DNA of 64,000 nt, taken from positions 204,290,001 through 204,354,000 of the forward strand of contig JBITNC010000001.1 in assembly GCA_050084985.1 (NCBI GenBank). The letters run 5' to 3'. The notes under the pieces are model-generated. The model saw only the letters and a list, made by a program, of their open reading frames with translations. It did no database searches and had not been told where the DNA came from. The stretch comes from Nageia nagi (lineage: Eukaryota; Pinophyta). The position numbers and the translations under genes were made by a program. Below are positions 21,396-34,770 of this stretch, one piece after another (positions within the stretch are counted from its first letter, which is position 1; the number at the start of each line of letters is the position of its first letter).

Positions 21396-23860
21396 ATGAA
21401 ATTGCATTCTCTTATGTCTATTGTTTGAGTTGTTTTAACCAATGAAGAAAATTGGCCAAAGTGGTCTAGAAAAGTTAAAAAACACACTCTCATTTTCAAT
21501 ATTTTTGGGAGGGTATATGTGATGGATATAATCCACCTACCAAACCAACTAATTCTAAGGAGCTTATGGTTTGAAATCATAAAAATAATAAAGCATGTGT
21601 TTTAATTACTACTTCAGTTAATGGAGAGGTGAATATAAAATCCATTACTGATGAATGACACACATTTAAAATTTTAAAAGACTTATTTGAATCCCATTCA
21701 TAATTGAAACTAATTCAATTGTACCTAAATCTTTTCAACCTTGAGTTGAAGTATAATGATCCCATGGACTTGATTTTATAAATCTATGTCATTATATATG
21801 AAATAAACTATATAAGTGTTAAGATATATATTATTCTTATGACCTTGATTAAGGCCCTCTACCCAACCTATTTCCATTACCTTGAGTCACTTCAAGCTAA
21901 TGGATAGTTAAAGGCCTTTAGTTTTGATTCATTAGAAAATAAGATTCTAAAAACATGAGAATGCATTCAATAAGAAGATTATGGAACCTATTGGTGATAC
22001 AATGTGTGTTACTCAAAAAGGAAATAATCTAGGCTATGATTCTTTTAGAGTAGAGAGTAGGTGTGGTTGTGGTAGGAATAAAAAAGGTATATGGGTTAGA
22101 TCTAATCAATATAGAGGAAAAAATTTATAATATTTATTATGATCATTTTGATAAGAAAGGAAATGATGGCAAAAAAACTTGTTGGAATCCATGAAAGAAA
22201 ATCAAAGATAAATATGAAAAGAGGGAATATAAAGATGATAAGAGTAATAAATATGATTTCAATAATTGTATTACTACTAAATGTAACATTAGAATTGATG
22301 ATGATGTGTTCAATACTTTATTTGCATCTTGGAAAGCTAATTGGTTGCTTGATACTGGTGCTACATGTTATATGAGTTTTCATAGAGATTTCATTGAAGA
22401 ATTGAATAATAACATTAATGGAGTAGTGTAATTTGTTGATAGATCCAGTATTAAACCCTTATGTAATAGTATTATGAAATTCAAACTATTGATATTTCTA
22501 TATGTACTTTGGTATGTTCTCTCTTCCTAAATTACAAAGGAAGTTGTTATCACTTAAGCTAATTCATCAATAATGGAATTCCATTCACATGTTTGATGGA
22601 AAAGTGGAAATAAGGAGATTTTCTACCCAAAAAGTTGTAATAACTAGAGGGGAGGATGAGAAACTATTGAATATCTATCAAAGAATTTTTCTTATCTTAC
22701 TCATCAATAAAAAGGTACAATCTCATCAATTCTTTTGTGGCATACAAGATTTGGGCATCTAAATTCTAATGATCTTTATTTGTTAAAGAAGAATGGTATT
22801 TTTGGTTTTCCCTCCATATTTAAAAAAATAGAACCATGTGAGGCATGTGCCTTAGGAAAGAACAACAAGCAACCATTTACCGATTGAAAATGGAGAGAAT
22901 GTAGAAAATTTGAACTTATACACTTTGATTTGTGTGATCCTTTTCCTATCCCTTATACAACTAAAAATAAACATATAATGACTCTTATTGATGGTTATAC
23001 TAGGATTTATTAGGTTTTATTTTTGAAAAATAATTTTGATGCATGTCAAAAATTAAAGAATTGCATGTTAGCATTGAAAAAGTATATAACACTCATATTG
23101 ACACACTTAAGTTTGATAATGGGGGTAAATAGGCTTCAAATTAATTCAAAAACTATCTTATTAAACTTGGAATAAAACATTATACCATTGTTCTTTACAA
23201 TCCATAATATAATGATGTTTTTGAAAGAATAAATAAAATTGTTATGAATATGGTCCACGTAATGTTATTTTTTAAGAATGTGAAGTTGATATTTTAGGTT
23301 TATGTAGTTTAGTGTGTAGTGTATTTTAGAAATAGATTTCCTAATCATGCTCTTAATAATAAAAATCCTTATGAAATTTGGTTTGGCCATATTCCTTCGA
23401 TTAGGTATCTTATGGTTTTTTGTTTCCACTTATTATGCTTTAACACTTAAGGAACAAAGAAGAAAACTAAGAGCTAGGAGTCATAAATGAATTTTTTAGT
23501 GATATTCATATAGTACCATATGTTATAAACTATATGACCAGCTAAAAACAAAATATTTTCAAGGGATGTGATTTTTCCTAAATGTTACAAGAGTGATGTG
23601 ACTATTGAGCAATAACTTGATCACCTCGATAGGTTTACCCATGGTAATAGTTATATTGAAATTGATAATGAGATTTAAAATCTTGAAGGAGGATTCATAT
23701 ATTGAATCAAAATTTGGAATCTATACCATTTTTTCCTAAATAATAAGTACCAAAAACACCACATTCTATAATTTCTTTATTTCATCAGATTTAGAAATAA
23801 ACTATCAGTTGGATGATGTGATAAAAAAGATTGGTAGGTTGATCCCTATGTAGAAACTTG
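21396..23860 (+). pseudogene. Ty1/copia remnant, gag to integrase (Copia-D2)
   Basis: A decayed copy of the family seen intact in outline at 56,746-63,217. Gag starts near 21,400 with the same WSRK-type motif and PTKPTN-like block near 21,530-21,555. The aspartic protease at about 22,335-22,385 still has the active-site triad, WLLDTGATCYMSF. GAG-pre-integrase follows at 22,740-22,870, with HTRFGHLN and CEACALGK supplying the zinc-binding His and Cys residues. Then comes the start of the integrase core, HFDLCDPFPIP ... TLIDGYTRIY. The integrase C-terminal part ends with SRDVIFPKCYKSDV near 23,560-23,595. Reverse transcriptase and RNase H are missing: homology stops at about 23,855, where the LTR of the next element begins. 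Many stops and frameshifts. Confidence 0.8.
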
Positions 23861-25514
23861 ACCCTATGATGAGCCAAACTAGGGATCACTAGGATTTTCC
23901 ACAAATCCTTACTTTCCATAATTAAAATATCCCTAGGAGAGGGACATCTCACTTTAATGCCTCAGATCTCAATGATAATGTTCAAAATAACCCAATGACC
24001 TCATGCAAAGGTTATATCTAATTAATTAATATCACATAAACCCAATGTACATATGCAAATGGTTAAATCATATACCAAGCACCCAACATCTCATCAGAAA
24101 AACTTCAAATACCCATAAAATACTCAATGTCTAGTTCACACATGCAAAATATACCTTGATATTGCAATAACTAGATGGAATGTCATATTAGAAATTAATT
24201 ATCAATTATAATATAAACATATAACCAAGAACTATAAATACTCAATAAAATACACTCAAATATGCTACTATTCAATGTCTATGCAAAGAGAGTCAAACAC
24301 AGTAAAATAATAAGTGAAATAGTAATGTAGTGAGCCACCAATGTAATTGCCATTGATATAAAAATAGAGATATCAATTACAATGCTTATATGATGAGATT
24401 GATGCTCTAGGGATCAAATCCTTAGTATGATAAGGCTTGCATCAAGGCTTCCTCCTTCAATAGTTATAATAGAATCCTAGAGATCCACTAGCAATGTTCT
24501 ACTAATCCAAGGGTAGTACCAACATCCCTTATATATCTAGTTGATAACTTAGGTTGCACGCACCCCTAAGTGTGCACCCACATAAGTCTTATTCTACACC
24601 CCGTAATAGGTACCTCACTTTGAAGAATGGAATCAAGGAAGAGGAATACCCAAGATAAGAAGAAGAAAGCATAATAATAATTAAATAATATCTTTTTATA
24701 GGAATCCTTCTTTTATAGTGAGAGGTAGCTTCATCATTAATCATGGATTGGGATTGATTTAATCTCATACAATGGTGTCCATGGGTGATCCATGTGCTCT
24801 CATATCCCACATACAAGATAAGGTACCTCAATATGGATGTAATCACATCCAAGGGCCTGTAATACCAACATTGGTTTATGGGATTCCTCCATATGCTTAG
24901 GTATCATCACTAGTAAGGTAGGAGCCTCTAAGGGAGATGTGGGTGTTTTGGGATGCCCAATTTTACATCTTGATGGTCCAATCCTCTTCTTCAATCCCAA
25001 TATCCAAATGTGGTATCTTTTAGTATCTCGTAATGAATGAAATTACCTTGTTATCATGCTTTACCTTAAAAGGAGAGCAATATTACAAAAGAGGCCCATT
25101 AAATACTAATATTACAATCATCAAGGCTTCTTATATGTGACATCCCATATTAGGTGACTAATATTGCATTTAAAATTAATAATTTTCTTGGTATTTTAAT
25201 TACATAATTATTGACATATTAAAATATAAAATCACTCCTAATGCGCTAAAATAGGCCCAATGCAAGGAAACTTTTAAGACCTCCCCTAAAAATGACTTTT
25301 AATAGGAGAGAAATCAATCTTGAAACCTATTTGAAAATAGGACGATAAATTTTGAACAATGTTATATTTTTTAGAAAAGGGGAAAAAATATAAATATAAA
25401 TATAAGGTGAATAATATTTCAAATACTTAATTGATATATTTTCTTTTCTTATCTAAATAAATTTTTATAGATCCTAAAAAATTTTGAGTTTAAAAGCATG
25501 ATAAAATACTTTGA

Positions 25515-25579
25515 AATGGTTAGCATTTACACCATCCATTTTATGAGTCATAAAATGGATGGTGGAAATGCTAACCATT
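25515..25579. repeat. Near-perfect 32-bp hairpin
   Basis: Arms 25,515-25,546 and 25,548-25,579 are reverse complements with a single mismatch and a one-base centre (TTTTATGA G TCATAAAA). The outer end reads AATGGTTAGCATTT. Confidence 0.85.
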
Positions 25580-26026
25580 CAATATCTTAGTTTGTACTAA
25601 ATTGGTGATAGAATGAGTCTTTTGTAACATATTTTGTAATGTATCATAATTATAGTAATAATTCTCTTATTTGATATAAATAACATTATTTATAGAATTT
25701 ATTAATAAATATCATATTAAATATAAATAATATTATTAATAACATTTATTAGGATTGTATTGCATTCAATTCATAAGAATGTTGAAGAAATAATTTTCCA
25801 AGTTAGGGGCACAATGGGAACACCCAAAAAATGAAATAAGTTTCTAAGTTGGGGACCACAAAAGTAAACATCATTTTCATAAGACCAAAACTATCTCACC
25901 TAAATCAAAGTTAGGGACTATCCATAAAATTACTTCATCCATATTTGTATTTAAGAATTGGATCTTTCCCTTCATTTTTAACCCTACATTCACTTGTTGC
26001 TTGCATTTTCCTTAAGAGTATTCAAC

Positions 26027-26570
26027 ATGGAACTAGGAGGAGCAACACCAACTCCCAAAATAAATATGACTGGAGTTTCAATGGTGGCACCAAAACTCCC
26101 ATCTAAAACCCAATAGATTTTCCTTTCCAACCTTGATCTTCTCTAGTTACTTGTTAATAGCATCCAAAGAGTCCTCTTCTATAGATTCCCTACAAAAGAT
26201 GAATATTCCTCCTTAATAAAGAGGTTGAAGAAAATCCTCTCCTTAGTTCTATTTCATTTCTATCTGTTGGTAGGTGGGTTGGTGGAGGAAGAGTCTAATA
26301 GGATGGAAGTTAACTACAAAAATGAGGGTATGGAATTCATCAAGGCATTAATAAATATCTAGTTAATTTGAAGATCTGCAAAAGGAAGATTTTTAGCATA
26401 AGTCATATTTTCCCAAGTTGGATTCCACCATCAAACCTTTGGAGAATGGAAATCACAATAGGCCCCTTCTCTCCCTACTACCAAAATACAAATTAGTTGT
26501 TATCACCAAGATCTCCTTGACATGCCTTAAAGGATGAATCAAAGGTCATCGACTCTTAATTTAAAATCAT
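26027..26570 (+). pseudogene. BAHD acyltransferase-like fragment
   Basis: Starting at an ATG at 26,027 the frame reads a typical BAHD N-terminus: VSMVAPKLPSKTQ, then after a TAG IFLSNLDLL, then after another TAG VLFYRFPTKDEY, LKKILSLVLFHFYLLVGGLV and NRMEVNYKNEGMEFIKALIN. BAHD enzymes (HCT-like and relatives) transfer acyl groups from CoA to alcohols or amines in the cytosol. The usual P-L-A-G-R motif is degraded to LLVGGL. A frameshift near 26,350 leads into LENGNHNRPLLSLLPKYKLV-like sequence, matching the next part of the family. The catalytic HxxxD region and the whole C-terminal half are absent. Intronless over this span, so a retrocopy or captured exon is possible. Confidence 0.62.
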
Positions 26571-28202
26571 TAGGGTGTGTAATGACCTAAGAGAAGTTCA
26601 TTTCTAATTAGCTCTTAATGTTAGTACTTTGTAATACATATTTGAATTATGTTCAACTATAAGAGTCATTGATAATGGTCATTAAATTCCACCCAATGAA
26701 GAAACAAAAATCTAGATATGTTGTTAGTGTGTTGTACTCAAAACCTTGCATATGTTCAAGAGTAAAGGTTTATGTGGGGTTAGATTCCACCATGCATTCA
26801 CATGGGTGAATGCATATCTGATTTATGTATGTTTTAAATAGTATGATTTATTATTTTAAATAATAGAGAGTTATTTTTTAAAATGAATACATTTAGTTCA
26901 AAATTATTTAAATAATATATTATAATTAAAAAATCAGTAAAAAACCATTTTCTTGAAAAGATTTGAATTAGTAGTAAAAAAAATATTCAAACCTCACATT
27001 GGTATATTATTGTGTAGGATACATTAATTGTTCAAAATTTGGCATTCCTTTATCACATACATGAACTATTCCAAATCACTCCACCATGCCATTACCAAGT
27101 AGTACTTGGGCCTCATCAATATCACCATTGATGGAGAGGCTACAATCACATTTTCAACATCTTTTTCAAATGAATTCCAAAATTGAAAAGATAGACAACT
27201 GACTAATTCAAGATGGTATTTATTATTTTAAAATATTCAAACTTACTTGAATGATATTGAAGGCCTCTATAGTTGAAAGCTCATGTTATCTATTAAATTT
27301 TACAAAGCATGTCTCCCTTTTACTCCCATGAATAACCAATTATCAGATATCTAACATAGACTATAAATGGTAACAAAGGAGGAAAATTAGATGCACTCCC
27401 TTGAGTTTTAAACTTGGTGGAAGATAGAATAAGTCTTCACTCCCCATTTTGTTTAATCATTCTGACCAATAATTGATGCTTCCTCTCTTAATTCTCATAG
27501 CAATTGTAAAATAAATTATCATTCAATAAAAAATGCTTGACATGTAAATGAACTCATCTTGAAATTAAGATATCAAAGTATAATAATAAGATACATGTAA
27601 TGAATGTATGCATAGGATATGATATCTAAGATGCAATGCTCATAGGATATTCTCATAATGGATGTAGTTCAAAGTAGAATGAATTTATATCATGAGATCT
27701 TGCATTTGTATATCTAATTTAAAATACTTAATACCATGGAGAAGGGGGAATTTATCTCCATCATTTGATCAAATCCCACTATCTGTGGTTCACAATAGTC
27801 CATCCCCAATCCTGATCATAATAAGCAACATACAATAGGAAATTATGTTGGCAATTTTTTTTAATTTATAATTTTAATGCATATAATAGGTTAAAAATAT
27901 TTCAAATGTGGCATAATTTCTTATAAAAATAAAAAAATAATTAAAATCCAAGTAGACATGTTAGAAGCTAAGGCCACTATAATAGCCAAATCTCAAATTT
28001 TAACCATTTGGCTATGGGTTTGTTGCTAACATTTTCCCTAACCCAATGTCCCATAATTGGAGTAATTAATTATCCTCTAGGTGAAACTTACAAATAAAGG
28101 GCTAAATTATAACTAAAATATCAAAATTAAATAAAATTCTCCTAAACTAAGTGTTCCATTTTATAGTGGCAAAATGGGGAAAACACCATAAGAATAGGGA
28201 TA

Positions 28203-29640
28203 TTACAATTCTACCCATCCCAAATTGCTTATACCTAAGCAATTTGGAATATCTCCATATATAATAGAGTTCTCATGATCCTTCTCATCTTCTTCCTTAT
28301 GAATGAATGCTGAAAAATAATCCTTATTTTCTTGTACTTTATGTCTAAACCTTGGATCAATGTTAGAATCAACCAACTCTAGCTTAACTTTCTTAATAAC
28401 TTCCATTGTCTAAAATCTAATTCCTTTTCCTTCTTGATATCTAATACCATATAGTAATATTTCTTGGCCTTTAAACTTGAATTTAATTTCCAAGATATTA
28501 TAATTGGAAGTGATTTCTCCAATTGTATATAACAATTAAACTCCAAGCACTAGATGTGGCAATCCTCCAAGGGGTACGATGAAGAAATCATTAGTGATTG
28601 CATAATCCCCTAGGTTAACTTTATTCTTCTCCACCATTTAAGGCTTTATTTGGTGTTACTATTACTAATGTCTACCTCAAATCCTTGTAATTCTTGAGTA
28701 TTTAATCCCTTTTTCCTTATTAACTCTTCATATTTGAAATTATGAGTGGCTCCATAGTCAATCATTACCACTACCTTATTGTTGTTAACCTATCCTTCCA
28801 TATTAATTATCATAAATTGGGATGGTCTCTTAAAGGTGGAAAGGGTTGATCCAATGTCTCTATATTCATGTTAGCAAGTATTTAACCCATCCTTAGAATC
28901 TTCTCTCACCTCAAAGAATTTGAGATACATATTTTATGTTTTTTCATTACATCAATGTCCTTTCGCCCATGGATTTTGGTAAGTAAAGAAAAGCTTTTTC
29001 TTCCTTAAATCTTATTGTGTTGTAGAATCCAACTTGTTCATAGGTTTTTAAAGGAAAAACATAGAATTTTATCCTAAGGGTCCTTTGTTTGAAGATGCTC
29101 CTAGAGCCCTTGTCAACATGGGTTTATTCCCCACTTCCTTCTTCTTACTAGATCCCTCAAGCAATAGTGCCTTATGAATGGTTATTGCTATTATTGGGAG
29201 TTCCTTGGCTTTGAGTGATGATCTTATGGGATCTTGTAAACCATCCAAGAAAACGTATGTGAGACAACCATCATCTACATTTGTAATAGTGACAACAATC
29301 CTTTATAACTATTCTATGAATGCTCTAATAGTAGTAGTTTTCCTTAGCAAAGTTAAGTCCTTGAAGTAATCCTCTATGTGAATTTTCTCAAATCTCTCCA
29401 ATACCCTCCTACTAAATTTTTCAAATGTTGTGACTTTTTTAAGGCCTAAGGTAGTTAGAATATGAAGCTACCATTCATAAGTTATTCCATCAAGGCATAT
29501 TTTAGCTATTTTAATCCTTTTTTCCTCATCCATTGGATGAAGGGAGAAGTAAGTTTGTAGTTTTTGCAGCTAAGCCCTAACAATTATCTTTTCTCCTCCA
29601 TCAAATATAGGTAAATATATTTTATATCAATTTCCTCTAA
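28203..29640 (-). pseudogene. Ty3/gypsy gag and protease of element C2
   Basis: Gag, about 29,640-29,120: on the minus strand MDEEKRIKIAKICLDGITYEW, then FSRRVLERFEKIHIEDYFKD, then VFLDGLQDPIRSSLKAKELP, matching the Retrotrans_gag pattern. Protease, about 28,830-28,640: VVVMIDYGATHNFKYEELI, where the active-site D-S-G is now D-Y-G. A last open segment, 28,406-28,203, has no recognised motif. Reverse transcriptase, RNase H and integrase are all missing between protease and 3' LTR, so this copy is a deletion derivative or a non-autonomous form. Stops and frameshifts are frequent. Confidence 0.7.
28208..28226 (-). promoter_or_regulatory. Polypurine tract of gypsy element C2
   Basis: On the minus strand TTTGGGATGGGTAGAAT lies directly before the LTR start TGTAATATCCC. 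It identifies the LTR at 23,867-28,207 as the 3' LTR. Confidence 0.6.
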
Positions 29641-31226
29641 ATGTTTTGGATCCTTCCATTTATTTCATCTTTGTTCCTCTGAGTAAGTATCAAAAGGTAC
29701 AATTTATCTAAAGGATTATAATTTATCTAAGTATTCCCTTAACACTTCCTCCATTTTTTGCTTCATTTTGTTATGTTTTTAGTATTTCCTTAGGACTAAA
29801 TATTGACTTGATAGGATGCAATAATGGGGTATGTGTTTTCTTGGTTGAACCCTCACTTCTACTAGAGTAGCTTGGTTATGTGGCTTCAATTATGTCATCA
29901 TTTGATTCATGAGAACAATTAAATTATCAAGCTTTTGTTCTTGCATTTCATTCTCTTATATTTTGAATCTTCACTAGTGCTGTAAGTGGATCTCACTGTG
30001 CATATGGATCTTTTAGTAGCTTATAAATTGATCTTCCATGCTTCCTTAAATCGAACATACTTACCCAAACTCATAATTTTCCCCTTTAGGTTAGACAAAT
30101 TGAATTTGATACCTAAATTTTACTTTAGATGTCAAACAAACAACTTGAAGTTTCCATAGGAAATCTCAAAACCTCCTTGCTAACTAATGAATCCTTCTTT
30201 GTCTCCAATTACAAATTTTATTCCTCATAATTGTTATGTTTTCTCCCTACTCCAATGTCTACCTTTATAATGCCCAAAATATTTAAATTTTTCTTTTCAC
30301 ATTTGTATCCTACTTTTCCTTCCAATTTTAAATCATAACTTATCACTCCTTATTTAATTTCCTTTTTAAATTAAATATTATTTCTTATAATAAAATTAAA
30401 AATTCCCCTTTATCACTTACTACTCCATAATTGCAATTTTTGAATTTAAGTTAAAATTGTAGGAACTAAATTTAGAAATTTTAACTTTTTCTCAGACCTA
30501 GAAATTAGTGTCCCAAATATGGTACAATCCTAAGCTAAGCATAATTCTTGATTATGAATGGCTTAAACTAGGCACTAGGGGCCCATATCATACCTTTCTC
30601 ACCTCAACACTAAAATTTGGTATCAAATACTCCAACATCTAATTGTAGATGCCCAAAACCTACATTTTAGAACCCAAAAGCTCTAATGTTATCCTTCAAG
30701 GGACTAATGATGAGATTTAATGCTCGAACCTAAGTCTTTAAGGATGTAACAAATTAATTGATGACCTCAAAATTTTCTAGAATTAACTAAAAATTCTCAA
30801 CATCTCTCTTTAGCAAATTGAATTTTAGACTTAAATGCTCAAAATAATAGATCTCATTATGATGATACCATTGTGAGGATCCCATGTAATTACTTCTCCT
30901 CAAATGAATACCATTATGATGCTAAATAGATGTAAGTATTTTAAGGTCTTCAAGAAGGATGGTAAGAACTTGGATATGATAGATTTCTCTAATATCTTTG
31001 TACCACTTCTAAATCTCTCTTCTTATCCCAATAGGATTGCCAAGAGTTGATATAATAGTGAGATGATATGTTCAAACCCTAACCCAGCAAGATGGCAAGA
31101 TCAAGGCTTTGCAATTTCTCTTTAATAGGATGGAGAGATATTTTTCTCTTCCAAACTACTGTAAATCAAATATCTCCCAAAAGGATGGCAAGATCTTATC
31201 TTTGGTAAACTTTCTTAATATCTAAC
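29641..31226 (-). other. Probable leader of gypsy element C2; no gene recognised
   Basis: Lies upstream (on the minus strand) of the C2 gag and ends at the insertion point of Gypsy-A. No protein motif. In the nesting model it continues beyond Gypsy-A at 53,894-53,986, reaching a primer-binding-site-like sequence and the 5' LTR. Confidence 0.4.
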
Positions 31227-31234
31227 TAATATTT

Positions 31235-33020
31235 TGTAAAATCACACTAAGGGATAACATTCTTTTATATCTTTCATTTATTCATTTCATAATAAAGTTA
31301 TTTATTTATTTCCCATTCCTTACTCCCTTATTCTTTCATTTGTAAATATTTAGACTCTACTTAAGAGTCTTGTATATTATTGGGTAATACTTGTATCATC
31401 GGGTCTAGTTAGATAAAGTCATTTCAAATCACCATTTTGTAAAGTGAGTATTGTTTTCAAATAATTCTATTGTAGTCATGTCTAGGATCTATACATAAGT
31501 TATAGCCTAAATAATATCAATCTTGAAAAATTGACTAAGTCTTTTTTGGGTCTTGTTACTAGGTGTTATTGTATATAATCTATTTATGTATCTAAGAGTC
31601 AAGTTTAGGCCTTATTTCAAGTCCTATCACTTAGGTTTCAATCTTGTTTAATTCAGGGGTTATTTTTTAGGTATTATTGTACATACTTTATTAGTAATAG
31701 TTAAGTCATATACTAGGTGTTGCCATTAGATTTAAGTGAAATAGGGCCCATGAAAATCCAAAGATCACATCATACTTCTTGATGAAAATTAGTGGGCTTT
31801 AACCTCTTTCATTACAGGGTAATCCAAAAGATCTTAATGGTGGTAGATATTACAATAAGCACATTCAATTGATCCCACCAATTTCAAATGATGATGTCAC
31901 ATCTTTTGAGAAAAATCAACAGATGGTAAGACTTCTTAGATATCCAACAAAACCCACTAGAGTAAGATAAGACCCGCTAAGCATGAATGAATATTATAAG
32001 AAGAAGGAAACACCTAGGTCCACTTAGTTAAGAGTGTGTGACCCTTGGGACTCTACCAATGTATCAACTAAGACTCATTTCCATGTGAAAGTAGTAGTTT
32101 ACCTTTAGGTTTGAATGATATATTTATCTTCACCCTTACAATAATCGTAACTAGGAGCTATAGTGTAAATATTAAATGGTTGTAGAAAGTTAGATGGTTA
32201 TTTACTACAAAGATAGATTGATTGTATTTATCAGAATGGAAAACCATACCTCATAAAGGTAGGTTCAGTCATAGATTGACCATGGTCAAAGAAAAAAAAT
32301 GATGTATTATGACTAGATCGGTACAAATATTGAAGGCTACAAATCCCCAAGCCTTGTCGATAAATCAATACCATACTATTTAATTAGCTATAGTTGTAAA
32401 TTACTTTATACATATTGTATATATTTAAATATTCACTATTCTTAATTGAAGAGTTAGTTGTAGTTATTAATGGTGGACAACCACCCTTTCTATAAATTGA
32501 GTAATATATATAGTGGAATGCTATAAGTCCATAAGATCGTACATTTTAGCAAAGTTTTCTAGTGTAAGCTCTACTTTCATATATGATAATGTAGTACTTT
32601 AATATTTTTCCCTCTATAATTTGTGCCTATTATCTTACTTTGTAATTATTATGTATAAAGTTAAGTTCTAAATTATGGCTATGAATTACAATTAGGAGAT
32701 CCCACGAGTGAGATAGTTGTTATATTCTTAATCTTGGCAATGGATTACTACCTATGTGGTAATCTCCAGGCTAACTAGTTTTAGTTTGCTTTTTGTAGTG
32801 TAGATTTCAATCTCTTTTCAATTACTCTTTACCTCTTTTATCTCTTTCGATTTACTTTTGATCTCTTTCATAGATAGGAACTAGCTTATAATCTAAAGAT
32901 TGAGCAGAAAACTCATGAGCATACTATCCTACCACATTTGCTCTTTCAAGGATCCTACTATTATAGGTAATGGAGAATTATAGCAAACCAAGTATTAAGA
33001 TTACATTATATTGATCAATA
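31235..33020 (+). repeat. 5' LTR of Gypsy-A
   Basis: Starts near TGTAAAATCACAC and ends near GATCAATA. Colinear with 52,159-53,893; by eye roughly 85% identical, with an extra segment of about 50 bp (about 31,380-31,430) absent from the 3' copy. A TATATATAG near 32,505-32,513 corresponds to the 3' LTR TATA box. I see no convincing primer site after it. Confidence 0.8.
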
Positions 33021-34770
33021 GTAGAAAAGTCTATTTTTGGCATGCCTAATAGGATGCAAATAAAGATTTATATTTTTTTATGGGTGTGAATAAGTTAGAT
33101 AGCTATGTTTGGTAAACTGTCACTCTATACTTTAAATATTATAAGGTTTGTTTAGCCTTATTGACTACTCTACTATCAAACTATTTAATATTTCAAACCT
33201 TGGTACCTTCAGAATGTTTATTTACTCAAAGAAGTGCTAGAAATTCATTAAGATAGCCTAGATTTTAAGAGTTTTCAGTTCCTTAAAGGAGGACTAGGAA
33301 AACTATTTATAGAACCTTTTCCCCTTAAATTACTTTAAAAGTTATCCCATTAACAGTTGTATTTGAATCTATCTAGCAAAATTCTTCACCTCGTACAAAT
33401 GGTCCAAATATGGCTCAACTTGCCCTTGCAGATTTTCCTGCTTGGAATAATAGTAATCCCTTAGTAGTCCTTGTTAATTCTTTGTTATTCCCCAAATGGA
33501 ATTTAAAGTTTTTTCTAAATATGAAGGTTCAAAAAAATGCCTTATGAACATTGTTAAGATATTTATGAACATTGTTAAGATGTATCTTTATTAGATCCTA
33601 GCTTTGATATCAATGATGAAACTATCATGATGAGATTATTGTCACATTATTTTGAAAGAAAATTTATTAAATGGTTTAGAACTCTCATCCCTGAATCCAT
33701 AAATACATGGGAAGAGTTGTGTCAAGCTCTTATCAAGAGGTTTGCTAAATATGGTGATGATAGCACCTTTTTGAGCCTCATAGCATGTATCAAAATAAAT
33801 CCCCATGAGTCTATATATGATTTTAATTTAAGATTTAAAAAAATTTGGAAGTTTATTTCAACAAGAATTAGGATAATAAATTCTCAAGCCTTGGTATATT
33901 ATAGGAAAGTATTTCTCTCAAATCTTAATGTATGGATTGTTATGTCAAGTGATACTTTTTCAGATGTCTATCAGATAGCTAAAATCATTGAACATACATT
34001 GGTATCTTCTAAGAAGATCTAGTGTAGATCCATTATGCCCTTATTTTCTAATCTACCTTTAAAAAAAGCTCCATTATATATTCCTCACCCTAGAGTATTA
34101 ATCTTGCCTCCTCCTCCTAGACCTAACACTTAGAACCAAGTACCAGCACTACAAGCTCTTGCATCTACAACTATAAATATTGGTTCTAACTCATAAGAGG
34201 AAGAGAGGATAAGGCAGCTGGAGATAACTATTAGAAACCTAACAAATAATTTCACTTTACAAGAGAGGTAGAATCAAAGCTTCAATTATAAGAGATATGA
34301 TAACCAATATCAACCAAGATTTTAGCCCAAAAATAATTAGCTAGAAAAACCACCTACTCCTAAAGCTGTATAAAATGTAATGATGATTAGTTTTGTAAAA
34401 AGTGATACTCTAGGTATTATAGAATGGTATCCTTGTTTAGCTCTACATTTTTCAAACTCATGTATCATCTATCAATATCAATATTTGGGCTTACATTCTA
34501 ACCCAATGGTAGAACCTACTTTAGACCTTGTTTTAGATATTACCATGATTAATTTTTGGTTTCCAAGTTATACTAGATAACAAGCCAACTATGTTCAAAT
34601 GATAAATTCTACTTTAGCAACCCTATAGTTAGTCTAAATTACTCAAAAAAGTCTATAAACCATTTCAACTTAACCTAATCCAAAAAGAGCCAAGGCTTTT
34701 AAGTCTCAACCATAGAATCAAATAAATCAACTTCCAAACTATCTAGGTCAAGTTTCACAAGGCCCAAGTA
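33021..34770 (+). pseudogene. Gypsy-A gag
   Basis: After a short leader the Gag frame appears near 33,393 (MAQLALADFPAW). It changes frame, then runs open from 33,627 to 34,022 with WFRTLIPESINTWEELCQAL and FNLRFKKIWKFI, matching the Retrotrans_gag core. A short helical segment IRQLEITIRNLTNNF follows near 34,210. A knuckle-like WYPCLALHFSNSC motif is at about 34,420-34,460; the first Cys of the usual C-x2-C pair appears to be Tyr. The frame is then cut at 34,770 by Copia-B and resumes after 43,300. Several stops and frameshifts. Confidence 0.72.
34766..34770. repeat. Copia-B target duplication, left copy (AAGTA)
   Basis: AAGTA before the left LTR corresponds to AGGTA at 43,301-43,305 after the right LTR, one mismatch in five. 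Confidence 0.6.

Larger units (their letters stand above)
25262..28045. mobile_element. 2.8-kb insertion inside the C2 LTR, carrying a gene fragment
   Basis: The second LTR copy reads straight through (AGGCCCAACATCCCATAATT near 55,383), whereas here the two halves are separated. CCCAATG occurs at both junctions (near 25,257 and 28,043), a candidate 7-bp target duplication. I see no LTRs or terminal inverted repeats and no recognisable transposase or LINE protein. It contains a 32-bp-arm hairpin (25,515-25,579) and a BAHD-like pseudogene fragment (26,027-26,570). The rest (26.6-28.0 kb) shows nothing I recognise. Confidence 0.6.
23867..28207 (-). mobile_element. LTR of minus-strand gypsy element C2, split by an insertion
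   Basis: On the minus strand it starts TGTAATATCCC at 28,207, right after a purine-rich tract, and ends GGCTCA at about 23,870. The LTR sequence itself is 28,207-28,046 plus 25,261-23,867, about 1.55 kb. A colinear copy at 53,987-55,552 lacks the intervening 2.8 kb. The two copies look only about 75-80% identical by eye, so it is old. Confidence 0.75.

Noticed and set aside
30860-30873. Minus-strand TGGTATCATCATAA as the primer site of element C2
   Set aside because: The sequence to its right does not resemble the C2 LTR end; the TGGAATCAGA site at 53,972-53,986, beside a real C2 LTR, fits better.
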